This document shows positions 41,560 through 51,849 of a DNA stretch of 64,000 nucleotides, in pieces. Origin of the DNA: Plantago major. Its lineage: Eukaryota > Streptophyta > Magnoliopsida > Lamiales > Plantaginaceae. The stretch spans positions 43,544,959 to 43,608,958 of the forward strand of contig CM048840.1 of NCBI GenBank assembly GCA_026545765.1. The letters run 5' to 3'. A model generated the notes under the pieces. The model was not told where the DNA came from. It saw nothing but the letters and a program-made list of their open reading frames with translations, and did not search any database. The translations under genes and the position numbers were made by a program. Within the stretch, counting starts at the first letter, position 1, and each line of letters starts with the position of its first letter.

Positions 41560-43368
41560 GTAAGTGATCTCTACTCTTGTATATCTCAATTTCATCCTCA
41601 TTATCAAGTTTAAATCCTTTAACTCTTTGCTTGCACTTTTTTCATGCTTCTTTGGTGCTTTTCAATTATATGCTTCATTTCATTGATATGGGTGTTAATT
41701 GTTGATGAGAATACATGCTTACAATAACATGTTATCACTTGTCTTGGTAGAGATTTGGCAATTTGATAGAGAAATAGAGAGTTTTTGTTCATGCTCACCA
41801 AGTGTTTGATGAAATGCCTCAAGGAAATAAATTCTCTTAAGGACTTCTTTTTCTTTCGATTACATGCTCGTATGATTTTTACTTGATGATTTATGATTAG
41901 GAAACATACTTGCTAAGTCATTTGCTCTTAGGATGATTGATGCGCTCAAAATTTAATACTTATAATAACACAAGTAGTAAAGCGATTGTTATAAATAGAT
42001 AAGGATTTTAACCACAGGGTCGTTCTCTCGAGGAATTGATTAAGCTAGCTCTATAGAATAGACTCGCTTGTGTTGGTTGTAAACAGATAGTGTGGATTGT
42101 GATACTTCAACCCTAAAATAAAATCTAACAATCACAAGACAAGGTAATACCTAGATCATGCAATTCTACAAACAATGAATCAAATAAATCCTTTCATGAA
42201 GTGTGCTGATACGAGAGGACCAATTAAGGATACACTAGTCATAGTTCATCACCTTGCTATTGCTAGTTCAACCAAATACGGGCTACAAGTGCGTAATCAC
42301 TACAAAGATCCTGATACGAGCTATGCAATTATACGGATATAGCTTAATTAATGATTAAGACACTAACAAGTTCACACCGGTACACCAGGATTCAGTAATC
42401 AGAGGTAACAACCTGTCACGTACAAAGTAAATAGTAATTGTATGATTGATACCTGGATACGTCAGAGACAAGAGATCGTCTGAAAGGAAATATACTTCTA
42501 TTGCAAGAGAGATTGAATCTCTAGAGTGTTTACAATGTTTGAATTGAATGAAAATAAACTTAGAAGGTATGAATATATGAAAATGACTTAATACAAGTGG
42601 CCTATTTATAGAACCAAGGAAGCAGAAATTTGAAATCATGGGAAAAAACTGCCAGAAATCATGGGTTGATCTGGTTTTGGCAGCACTCACCTCAGTGAGC
42701 CTCTTCTTTGTGCTAGGCTCACCACAGTCTGGTCTTCTGCGAGACAGTTCGCGTTCTGCTTTGCTCTTTTGGACCGCGGTGAGCCTCCATGTTGATGGAG
42801 CTCACCGCAGTGAGCCTCCCATCAGGGAAAACTCCCATTTTTCCCACTTCTTCCTATTTTCAATCCCTTTTCTCAATCTCCTTGTCACCTCCTTGGAGTA
42901 ATGGCCCACTACGGGGCCTTAGTGTGCTTTTAGAAGCTTGGATGAGCTTTAATTTGCACAATGGTCCTCCATCTTCTTGCCTTTTACCTAAAAACACCTA
43001 AAAAAGTACAAAAAACACACAAAATACCCAAACGTGAAAATGCACTAAAACACTATAAAAAAGGCTAAAAGTCATAACAAAATACGGTTAAACAAGACTA
43101 AATGAGTCGTTAAAATATCGACTCATCAATGATTCTTCATATGCATTATGCTTTCCAACTTGATACTTGAACCTTTTGAGAGTAAGTTTTTGGGATTAGT
43201 TCTCGTATCATTTTAGAAGAGCTATTGATCTTGTTACAAGCTAAGATTTGATGTGCATGATGTGCCAAACAGTAAATTTGGTGGAGACGAAACCCCATGG
43301 GATTTGCATGCTAGCCTTAGAATAGATTTATCTACAAACATGCTATCTCACACACTTTTTGAACCTAG
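41560..43368 (+). other. Probable leader intron of the accessory ORF in element A
   Basis: Donor CAA|GTAAGTGA at 41560, acceptor TTTTTGAACCTAG at 43368, and the ATG of the accessory ORF six bases later at 43374. Without solo LTR-2 the intron is about 613 bp. Fragment C keeps the same donor and acceptor sequences. Element B has an equivalent intron. Confidence 0.65.
41938..43128 (+). repeat. Solo LTR-2, TSD ATGAT
   Basis: Begins TGATGCGCTC and ends GACTCATCA. ATGAT is at 41933-41937 and 43129-43133. 1191 bp. Its ends resemble solo LTR-1 (TGATG...CATCA), so both belong to related families. A GC-rich block with CACCGC/GTGAGC inverted words lies at 42683-42825. Confidence 0.93.
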
Positions 43369-43373
43369 GTGCC

Positions 43374-44522
43374 ATGAGAAAGACACAAGTGGGAGAATCA
43401 AGCAAGAAAAGAGGAAGGCCCGGGAAGATTACTACTTGTCCTTCACTCTCGAAGGAAGCTCAAGCATGGTTGGAAGTAAACAAAAACCGAGGAGTAGCCC
43501 CCGAAAGAAATATTCAAATTAATTTCCCCTCAAGAGAGAATTTCACTTGGATGCTCATGCCATTGGACGCACAAGGGTGGAGACCTTTTACCAATTGTGG
43601 CTACAACCTCGACATAGTCAGGGAATTCTATGCAGAGTTCTTCCAACTTGAAGTAGCCGACCTGGATGATGAGAGCGAGCTACCTCCTAGCACCATAAGG
43701 GGAGTCAAGTTCACATTCGGACCTCAGGCTATCAACAAATTCTATGAGATACCAGAGACGGACAAGAAACCGCATCTTGTGGAGCCCCCTCACTTTGACA
43801 TGAATTACAAGGAAGTGAAAGATGAGATCCACCATCTGCTTTTGAGGAGTGATTATGAGGAGGAAGACATACAAAGGGATATACCGAAGACATCCCTCGA
43901 CGACCATGCCAGGTTTTAGGTACAGTTTCTGCGCTCCAACCTCAGACCCAGAAAATGCGAATTGGGAATCGATGTAGAGGAGGCATTGTTGGTCTACTAA
44001 ATAATGACGAGGCATGACGTTAACATTGGGCGGATCATTATGGAGGAAATTCTCCCGCTTAAAATAAACCATAGGAGGAATCTCCCATTCCCAGGATTGA
44101 TAATAGGGATATGTAAGGAGCAGGGAGTGGAGATGAAAGAGGCAGGGAACGTGGCTCTGAGTGAACCATTCACTATAAGAAGGGCCGAGCGGATGTTTAC
44201 CAGACACCAGGAAGCATTTCGGGAAGCAAGGGATAGGAGGAACGAGCAACAAGGAGCCTTTGATCTGAGCCAAATGCAAGCCTTCTTAGACCAGTGTCAA
44301 GCTAATCAGCAAGAAGAGATAAGGAAGCAAGAGGAGATGTACACTAACTTCCAAAGAAGAGAATGGAACTCGTACCTGAGTGGACTTCAAACGCAACAAG
44401 AAACTTCCTTCTTGGAAGCAAGTTATGCAAACTATCCTCAGCATAATTACCTACCTTTCTACCCTCAGCCACCATTCCATCCGCCACCTGGCACAGGACC
44501 GAGCCATTACTATGGAAGCTAG
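43374..44522 (+). pseudogene. Athila-like accessory ORF with PF20167-like plant transposon domain
   Basis: The ATG lies just after the intron acceptor. The N-terminus is basic (GESSKKRGRPGKITT). A domain from residue about 60 to 250 has GYNLDIVREFYAEFF, STIRGVKFTFGPQAINKFYE, HDVNIGRIIMEEIL and LPFPGLIIGICKEQGVEM. It is the same family as the Copia-1 accessory protein. After that comes a Q/E-rich coiled part (QMQAFLDQCQANQQEEIRKQ) and a P/Y-rich tail. Stops in frame at 43917 and 43998; otherwise one frame to the TAG at 44520. It lies between (deleted) pol and the 3' LTR, the usual Athila place for the 'env-like' ORF, but I see no signal peptide or membrane helix. Confidence 0.8.
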
Positions 44523-46206
44523 GATGATTTCTTTACTCCACCAGCGGACGATCCTCCGTCCTAGATGCATTATCCATGGAAGCACGACACTGAGAGGGGA
44601 GTATCTTTTCTCTTTTCTTTCTACTTTCCTAGTTTCTCTATCTACTCTTAGCTAGGTTTGGGGAAGGAATTTGATTGCTACTTGCTGAATTACTGGTCTG
44701 TAATAACTTTAAATACTCGCACTTAGTAGTTTGAATTTTAATTTATGCTTATTTGTTATGTATAAGGTCTTTTACATGTTGAAAAATGTTTTGATATGTG
44801 GGAGAGTACCGAGTGTGAACCATGACTAAGATGAGTGGTTGTGGATTTGTTTTCTTGCTTCGTTGCTTGCTAAATATATGCTCTGACCGAATCCGAACCA
44901 TGTTACTTTGATGAGTGAGTTTACTTGCTACTCTAATTGAAGTCCTGTGTGCAACCATGTGAACACTGCTACCCTTGAGTCTTTATTTGTCAGGAGCATG
45001 AATATGATTAGTAGTACTCACCTTTCTGAATCTTTTTCTATACCTTTCACTAACCCCTTTGAAAGCTTCTTTAAGCCCTTATGAAACTCCACCATATATC
45101 ATATACATGCTTTACTTAAGCGGTGACAGCAACCTACCACCGAGCTTGAACGAAGAAACAAAGCAACGAGTTCCAAAGAATGGAGGAGAATCATGTTTTG
45201 ATCATGATCAAGAATTGGTTTGGGGTAAAGTACAGAAGAAAACCCTAAACCTAGTTCGAGAAATTAGTTTAGGGGAGAAGTGGAAGATGATCATCATCAA
45301 AAGGTAACCTTGTTGGCCCTACTGTTATTACCATTGCTAAAATCACTAGCTCTTGCTCCAGAAAAAATACAAAAGAAAGTATCGAGAAAAGAAAAGGTAC
45401 AAAAGTCTCGGAGTGGATCTGTGGTCCTTGTGATCACCGTTTTCATTTTGGGCATGTTACAGATACTACCCACATACCGGTGTGGCCCTACAAAGCTACA
45501 TGTCCGTGAGGGTTGATGGCATGTATACCAAATTAGCACGCACAAAAGTGCGGAATTTGGTAAAACATACACTACCAAAAAATGTGGAGACTAAAAGAGC
45601 CCAATGATGGCCAACCAAAAGCATACGAGTCAGTAAAACGGCTGCAAAAAATAGTATGCCAAAAGAAAAAGAAAAAGAAAAAGAAAAAAGAAAATAAAGG
45701 AGCAAGTAGTCTATGTGTGAAGCAGCCGATGGAGTAGTTACGATGATAGAAGAGAAGTTGAAGATTTTTCATTGAGAGAGGACGAAGTCGAAGTAAGGAA
45801 CTCGGTGTCCGAAAGGATAAGTCCCCTTAAAATGCCCTTTGTTCTACCTTGTTATCTTTTAATGATGCTTAGCCAGACACTCCTCTATATTATCTTACCT
45901 ATTTTACTTACCAAGCCAACCTGAGTACTACTTTGATTTGTGCTTTGACTTTTGAGAGCAGGATTGCATAACGTTACCGCGAGGTAATGATTTTGAAGTA
46001 CACCTAGAAGGACGTTGGGTTACATTTGTAACCGCTGGCTGTAGTGAGTGAAACTTACTTGTTACTTGTTTTATGTGGAGTCATAAAGTCGGAGTTGAAA
46101 CTAAGCGAGTCAGTAGAGTTTGAAACCCTAGTAACTTGTCTATGTGGTGGTTTATTCTTGCTACTCATTTCATGGTCACTTATTGAATATCGTTATTGCC
46201 TTGCTT
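44523..46206 (+). other. 3' untranslated region of element A
   Basis: Contains TAGGTTTGGGGAAGG at 44650, the shared module (45447-45560) and GA-rich microsatellites (45660-45700). It is clearly related to 48860-50480 of element B. No supported genes except the module frame. Confidence 0.6.
45447..45560 (+). repeat. Shared Copia/Athila module, copy 3
   Basis: TTTTGGGCA...GTGTGGCC...GTGAGGGTTGATGGC...GCACAAAAGTGC. In the frame of the Copia small ORF it reads WACYRYYPHTGVALQSY and then SVRVDGMYTKLARTKV, matching the Copia peptide residue for residue at the W, A, YYP, VA, SY, VRVDG, Y, K and TKV positions. Confidence 0.8.
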
Positions 46207-46234
46207 AAGGATGAGCAAGAAACTGGTCTAGGGG
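46207..46234 (+). other. Stem-loop and polypurine tract before the 3' LTR of element A
   Basis: CTTGCTTAAGGATGAGCAAG can fold into a stem; CTAGGGG directly precedes the LTR start TGTGAT. The same pair occurs in element B (50479-50510). Confidence 0.65.
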
Positions 46235-46308
46235 TGTGATATAGCATGCTTTTAGACCCTCGTTTTTGGCCTTAGATGCAATATTTGTATCGTTTTATGG
46301 TCAATTAC
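46235..46308 (+). repeat. Start of element A's 3' LTR, truncated
   Basis: TGTGATATAGCATGCTTTTAG matches B's LTR but breaks off after GGTCAATTACG, where integrase sequence of element B begins. Short homology (TTA-GTTT) at the joint fits illegitimate recombination. Confidence 0.75.
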
Positions 46309-47076
46309 GTTTCGAAGTGGGTGGAGGCACAAGCCACAAGAACAAACGATGCACTGGTGTTGCTGAAGTTTCTCAAGGAGAACATATTCGCCAGATACTT
46401 TACACCGAAGACGATCATCAGCGATGGAGCTACGCATTTCTGCAACAAGCTTTTCGCAGATTGTATGTGTAAGTTTCACATTAGGCACAGGATAGAAACT
46501 CCATATTATCCACAAACACCTGGGCAAGTGGAGGTGAGCAACATACATATTAAGGCAATATTGGAGAGAGTGGTTAAGCCGAGCAGGAAGGATTGGTCAT
46601 ATGCCTTGCTGAACGCTCTGTGGGCATACAGAACAGCATATAAAATGGTGCTGGGAGCATATCCATACCGAATTGTATACGGGAAGACATGCCACCTACC
46701 TTTTGTAGTGGAGCACATGGAATGGTGGGCCATCAAAACTCTAAACTGCGATTTGGATGCAAGCAGAAAGAAGAGATTGATGGATCTCAACGAGCTGACT
46801 GAAATCCGGAATCAGGCCTACGCCAACTTGAAGATATATAAGGAGAAGACAAAGTCCTACCATGATAAACACATCAGGCAAAAACAAATCGAGGAAGGGC
46901 AGGAAGTGTTGCTTTACGACTCTCGTCTGAAGTGGTTCCTGGGCAAGTTGAGGAGCAAATGGAAAGGATTGTCCAAAGTCGTCAAGCTATATCCGTATGG
47001 AATGATCCAGTTGCTAGACTACAAGTCAAAGGGGATTTTCAAGGTGAACGGGCACAGAGTTAAACCCTACATCTAG
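46309..47076 (+). pseudogene. Athila-like integrase, C-terminal two thirds
   Basis: SKWVEAQATRTNDALVLLKF follows the missing first catalytic aspartate region. IISDGATHFCNKLF holds the second aspartate. PYYPQTPGQVEVSNIHIK holds the glutamate. The C-terminal RSKWKGLSKVVKLYPYGMIQ and FKVNGHRVKPYI are the GPF-like tail. Open to the stop at 47074. The N-terminus is replaced by LTR sequence. Confidence 0.9.
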
Positions 47077-48019
47077 AAAGATCAACAACATGCCAACCAG
47101 ACGGAGACGTACAGGTTAGACTTGCCAAAGATCGATGCATAGTCGGGCTAACGACTATAAACGAGCACCTATTGGGAGGCAACCCAACGGTTTGTAAGTA
47201 TTTACGTTTATTGCATTTCACGTAGTTTGCATACACTTCACGTTTTTCAAATTTTTTCGCACAAGTAGGTCCTTTGCATTAGTTATCTTTTCCTTAGAAA
47301 GTTTCTTTTTCAAATTAAAAAAATAAAAATGAAAAAACAAAACAAAACAAAACAAGAAATCGAGAAAAAAATTTCGAACGCGCAACAAGTCAGAAACAGA
47401 ACCATGACTGCGGCCACCAGGGGACCGCAGTCAGACTTGTGCGGTCGTCTGGCGACTGCAGAGCCCTGATTCTGCGAGATTTTTTGCCTTTTTCGGTTTT
47501 TGGAATTTTCCTTTCACTTGTGTCTTGTTTATGGAAGGCTTTTGCACGAATTTCCTTCAATTGTCAGCACTCTAAACCTATTTATATGTATCAATACCTT
47601 CTCTAAACTCACAAATTCACAAGCACAAAAGCATTGGACTCTAGAATAAGAATCATACTTAGTTTTTCTCTCAAGAATTCAAGTTCTGTGGCAATTCAAG
47701 GTATGATTCTTCAACTCTACCCTTCTCATTACTTCTGCTCGCATAATTTATGATTATGTATACGTAATGCATGTGTTGATACATACGCATTGAGCATGGA
47801 AGGTTGGAAGTTCGCATTAATGCTAATATGCATGTTCTAGTGATCAACTATGCTATGTTTAATCTATCATTCTCATCCGTTAGTATGCATGATTTAATTT
47901 TCTGCGATTATATAATTTTTGGAGGTTCTCAAACATGCTATTTCCACCCACCGTGCATCGATTAGGTTTGCGGGAGATGTGAACTAATTTAAAAAGTTTT
48001 GATCACCATTCTTAGGAAC
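47077..48019 (+). other. Post-pol region and leader intron of element B
   Basis: GGGAGGCAACCCA at 47171. A GC-rich quasi-palindrome with CTGCGG/CCGCAG words at 47399-47470. Donor CAAG|GTATGATT at 47701 and acceptor CATTCTTAG at 48015, followed by the ATG at 48020. The predicted intron is 315 bp. Confidence 0.65.
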
Positions 48020-48859
48020 ATGACGAAGGGATTCATTCAAGGTGGAGATGGAAGAGGCAAGTGTTTGGAAGCTTTGAAAAGGAAGGACTGTGGTGAAAGT
48101 AGCAAGGCTAGGGAAGAAGAATCATCATATGAGTTGGAGGAGGCACACAAGCTAGAGGATCATCATAGATCCTTATCTCATGAAGACGAGACTCCTTTAA
48201 CAAGAATTGACCATGGAGAAAAGAAGAACAAGGAGAAGTACCCACATACCTACTATGAAACTTTGACAAAGGATTATGAAGGTTAGTACCATTGGGAGAA
48301 GAAAAGGTTGCAAGATGAGCATGAGCAGAAACTAGCCAAGTTGGAGGAAGAGTTCTTGCAAACTAGAGTCAAAATTAGGAAGGAAAGAGATGAAGCACTC
48401 GCAAGACCTAGGAAGGAGATGGTGGAAGAATTGAGGAGAGCTCGTGACCTCTTCTATGAAGAAGAGTTTGGAAGGAAAAGAAAATGTGACTTCAACACAT
48501 ATGAAGGAGAAACTTCATTCCGACCAAGGGTGAGGCGAAATGCAAGAAAGACTACCGGAGGGTCTAGGCCAAGTCATGTGCTTGCGGTGAAGAAAAGGCA
48601 AATCACTGAGGAAAAGTTGAGCTCGATGGGAGCGCAAGCCAACTTCGTTGATCTCACTGATGGAGAACCTGACCCTACTCAGAAAAACAAAAAACCCTGC
48701 GTTAACCGGAATGACTTTGAAGAAATAGTACAAGGCCTTGAGCACCAAGAACCAAGGGAGCAAGAGAGGCAAGAGAAGAAAGAGAAGCTAAAAGGCAAGG
48801 TCATTAACACAAATGTTTTTGTTTATGACGAGGAAGACCCGGAGGAAGCTAGGAAATGA
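48020..48859 (+). pseudogene. Accessory ORF of element B (charged coiled-coil protein)
   Basis: The ATG is four bases after the intron acceptor. One nonsense TAG at 48284. Codes a highly charged protein with a long coiled coil (LQDEHEQKLAKLEEEFLQTR; EMVEELRRARDLFYEEEFGR) and a basic middle (RPRVRRNARKTTGG). I do not see the PF20167-like domain of element A, so either this part was deleted or B carries a different accessory gene. No signal or membrane segment. Confidence 0.6.
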
Positions 48860-50478
48860 TATACACCTGAGCACCACACTTATGATTCGGATTATGAAGA
48901 GTCGGAGTGATCTACCAAGAAGCGGCCAGCATACCTGACAGGGGAGTTTTCTCGTTACCATTACTTTCTTTTTTACTGTTTTGTGCTAAGGGACTAGCAC
49001 AACCGTAGGTTGGGGGGGGGGGGGTGGGGTAATAGTAACTCGAAATTCAAAATATTTAGGGGTTTATTTTTTGTTATTTTATTTTATGCACTTAGTTTCC
49101 GGTTTTCGCATTTCTACTTCTTTCCTATTTTGAATGATTACCGAGCTTTGACTCGCTATTTATATACCGAGCTTTGACTCGTATTTATTTACCGAGCTAC
49201 GACTTGAAGTTTATTTAAGCCTATTTATTATTTAAGTCTTTTATTTTTTTGATTGTGGCACTTTCAATTACATACGTCTATTGTTGAGGAACCTATGTTC
49301 TCATCAGCAAGAGATCTTCATCTTACATTTTGAACAAAGACACTTTACATGCACCTACTTATGAGTTTTTCCCATGCAACACAAAGATAAAGAGGCAATC
49401 TTAGAATACTTTTCCTTCCTTACTCTCCTTAATCTCTTTATTCACTTATATACGCTGTTTTAGAAGTCTTTCGTGCTCTGAGTGAGTCTGCTTAGTTAAA
49501 GAGGGATTCTGGGAAGAAGTAAACTCTGTGAAACTAACAAGTTTGGGGGAGGAGAAGTAGAAGGAAGTTGTGGTCGCTTTGTTCTGTTGTGTTCTCTCTC
49601 TCTAAAAAAAAAAAAAGAAAAAAGAAGAAAAAGAAGTACCGAAAAAATCAAGGTACCAAAAAAAAAAAAAAAGAAGAAGAAAGAAGTACCATAAAAAGCA
49701 AAGGTATTAAAAGTCTTGTAGTGGATCTATGGTCCTTGTGATCACCGTTTTCGTGTTGGGCATGTTACATATGCTACCCACATACCGGCGTGGCCCTTAA
49801 AGCTACATGTCCGTGAGGGTTGATGGCATGTATACCAAACCAGCACGCACAAAAGTGCGGAATTCGGTAAAATAGACACTACCAAAAAATGTAGAGACTA
49901 AAAGAGCCCAATGAGGGCAACTAAAGAGCCCAATGACGGCCAACAAAAAATATAAGGGTCGAAACGACCGCAAAAAGTAGTACTTCCTCCGTCCCGGAAC
50001 AAGTTTCCCACTTTGACTTTTTGTGGTCAAACTTTTTCAACTTTGACTACGAATTACTCTTAAACCGCAAATGTAAAATGTTTAATTTTTTTATATAATG
50101 AAACTTTAGGGTAGTATTCATAAGGAGCATGGAAGACCTATATCTCAACATTTAGCTTACTTATGCATATCCTACCTTGATCCTCTTTCTAGCCTAATCT
50201 CTGATTGCCTCAGAAGTCTCTGTATACGGTGAATTACTTTTTGAAGGGAAGCATGAGTCGCACGCCATAAAGTTCTTATGTGAATTATGATTGATCCTGT
50301 TACTTGAGAACCCGACGATACAGATCGATGTTCGTTTTTGTCTGTTGGTTTCATGATCTCCGATGTCTAACTTAGTTGCTAAATGCGGTTGAATGTGAAA
50401 AAATCATCTTGTGAAAGTTTTAAATTGGAGTACTAAGTTTGGCATCATTTCACTGTCACTCTTTATCGTTTTTGCCTT
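48860..50478 (+). other. 3' untranslated region of element B
   Basis: G12 run at 49013, A/GAA-rich microsatellites (49600-49690), the shared module (49754-49867), then AT-rich DNA. No supported gene. Confidence 0.6.
49754..49867 (+). repeat. Shared Copia/Athila module, copy 4
   Basis: GTGTTGGGCA, GCGTGGCC, GTGAGGGTTGATGGC and GCACAAAAGTGC in the usual order. One base is missing between GTGGCC and the GTGAGGG block compared with copy 3, so the peptide frame is broken here while the nucleotide blocks are kept. Confidence 0.8.
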
Positions 50479-50510
50479 GCTCAAGGATGAGCAAGAAACT
50501 GGTTTGGGGG
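50479..50510 (+). other. Stem-loop and polypurine tract before the 3' LTR of element B
   Basis: CTTGCTCAAGGATGAGCAAG is a seven-pair stem with a six-base loop. TGGTTTGGGGG follows and ends exactly at the LTR start TGTGATGTGA. Confidence 0.75.
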
Positions 50511-51849
50511 TGTGATGTGAAAACTAAATGTGCGATATAGCATACTTTTAGACCCTTTTTTTTTTTACCTTAGATTCAATATTTATATCGTTTTATGGTC
50601 AATTACCAGCTTTGCGTGTTTTCTGTAGGTCATGATCACCTTATTGAGGAATTGCACAATTTCAGGCACCAAAATGACATAATTGTGCCAAATCGAGAAA
50701 GTTAAGCAAATAGGCAGAATTGGTCGATGCATGGAGTTCGGGGTGTCAAAACATGTCATGTGACCAGCTAGTGTGAAGATAATTGAAGATGCTACAACTT
50801 TGTTGAAGAAACTTTTCGAGGAAACGAAGTTACGAAGCCCGAAATTGAAGAACAAAGCAAACAGATTCGAAGCTGGAGGAATCGCACTCTATGGTCACCT
50901 GTGGAACGCAGAAGGGGCTGTGTGGACACCTGTGGACCACAGTCCACTTCAGTTCCGCCTTTCAGTCTGTTTTCTAGCATGTCAGGCTAGGGCCCGTCTT
51001 CCTAAACCTTCATTATACACCAATGGCAGTTGGAGCTTGGAATTTTTAGTATAAATAAGACCATTGGGGTCTCATAATCAAGAGAGAGTGAAACGGAAGG
51101 GTTCTGAACAAGAGAACGGAACGTTAGGGTTCCGTAGCACCAAAGCAGCTCTCCTGAGAGAGAACTAGTCATCGGAGAAGTGAAACCCCAAAACCCTAGC
51201 CGTCAGCAAGCAATCAAGAAGACTTCAAGACCTCTGAAGAGCATCAAGGATCGATCATCAAAGGGGGAGAAATCGAAGAGGAGAAGCTGAGGGTCGACAC
51301 TCGCCATCTTCTTACGGTTTAGTTGTTTCAAACACGATTTCAATTCAGTTTACAGTTTATTTACTTTCAGTTATGTATGGGTTAGCCGGGAACTTTGATT
51401 ACTTGGTTTATATATGATTGAATAGTTTTAGCATTAATGTTAGTTATGTGATTGTTGTTCATACCTGTGTTGTTTGAGGAAAGTTGCTTTGTTTGTTTAT
51501 GTTTTCGCGAGACATGAGTATTCATTGCACTAGATTAGGAGGTATCAGCTGTGTCTATAAGTTGATATTCTTCCTGAGGTTTGTTGTTGAGCTAGCCACT
51601 GGGGACAACTTTGAGCTAGAAGATAATCTACATGGGGTATCTTTACTGACTGCGCCTTGGTATAAGATATGTGACTTGTGTGACTCTTCACCCGTAACTA
51701 TCACTATCTGTTATTCCTGATATAAACCATTTATCAAAGTGAAGGTTAACGCTTACATGCTTTTCTCTATAAGTTCTTAGTTCATCAATTCTCATTATAA
51801 TTACTTTCCTGCTTACGTATTTATTTTACTTATTCAAAAATACCAAAAA
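50511..51849 (+). repeat. 3' LTR of Athila-like element B, interrupted by Copia-3
   Basis: Begins TGTGATGTGAAAAC. The first 370 bases recur, inverted, at 28440-28071. A GC-rich quasi-palindromic block (CCTGTGGACCACAG-type words) lies at 50890-50960. The LTR is cut at 51850 by Copia-3. Confidence 0.85.

Larger units (their letters stand above)
37961..46308 (+). mobile_element. Athila-like Gypsy element A, pol-deleted
   Basis: Order: LTR end (to 38338), tRNA-Asp-type primer site (38344), gag (38741), protease (40334-40676), a jump to the post-pol GGGAGGCAACCCA signature (41193), leader intron, accessory ORF (43374-44522), shared module (45447), stem-loop and polypurine tract (46207-46234), and the first 74 bases of the 3' LTR (46235-46308). 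There is no RT, RNase H or integrase. It therefore resembles a non-autonomous derivative, or it suffered one internal deletion. Confidence 0.82.
46309..51849 (+). mobile_element. Athila-like Gypsy element B, 5'-truncated, cut by Copia-3
   Basis: Starts inside integrase and continues with the post-pol GGGAGGCAACCCA signature (47171), a leader intron (47701-48015), accessory ORF (48020-48859), shared module (49754), stem-loop/polypurine tract and 3' LTR from 50511. Copia-3 lies in that LTR at 51850, and the remainder of the LTR is outside the window. Confidence 0.82.
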
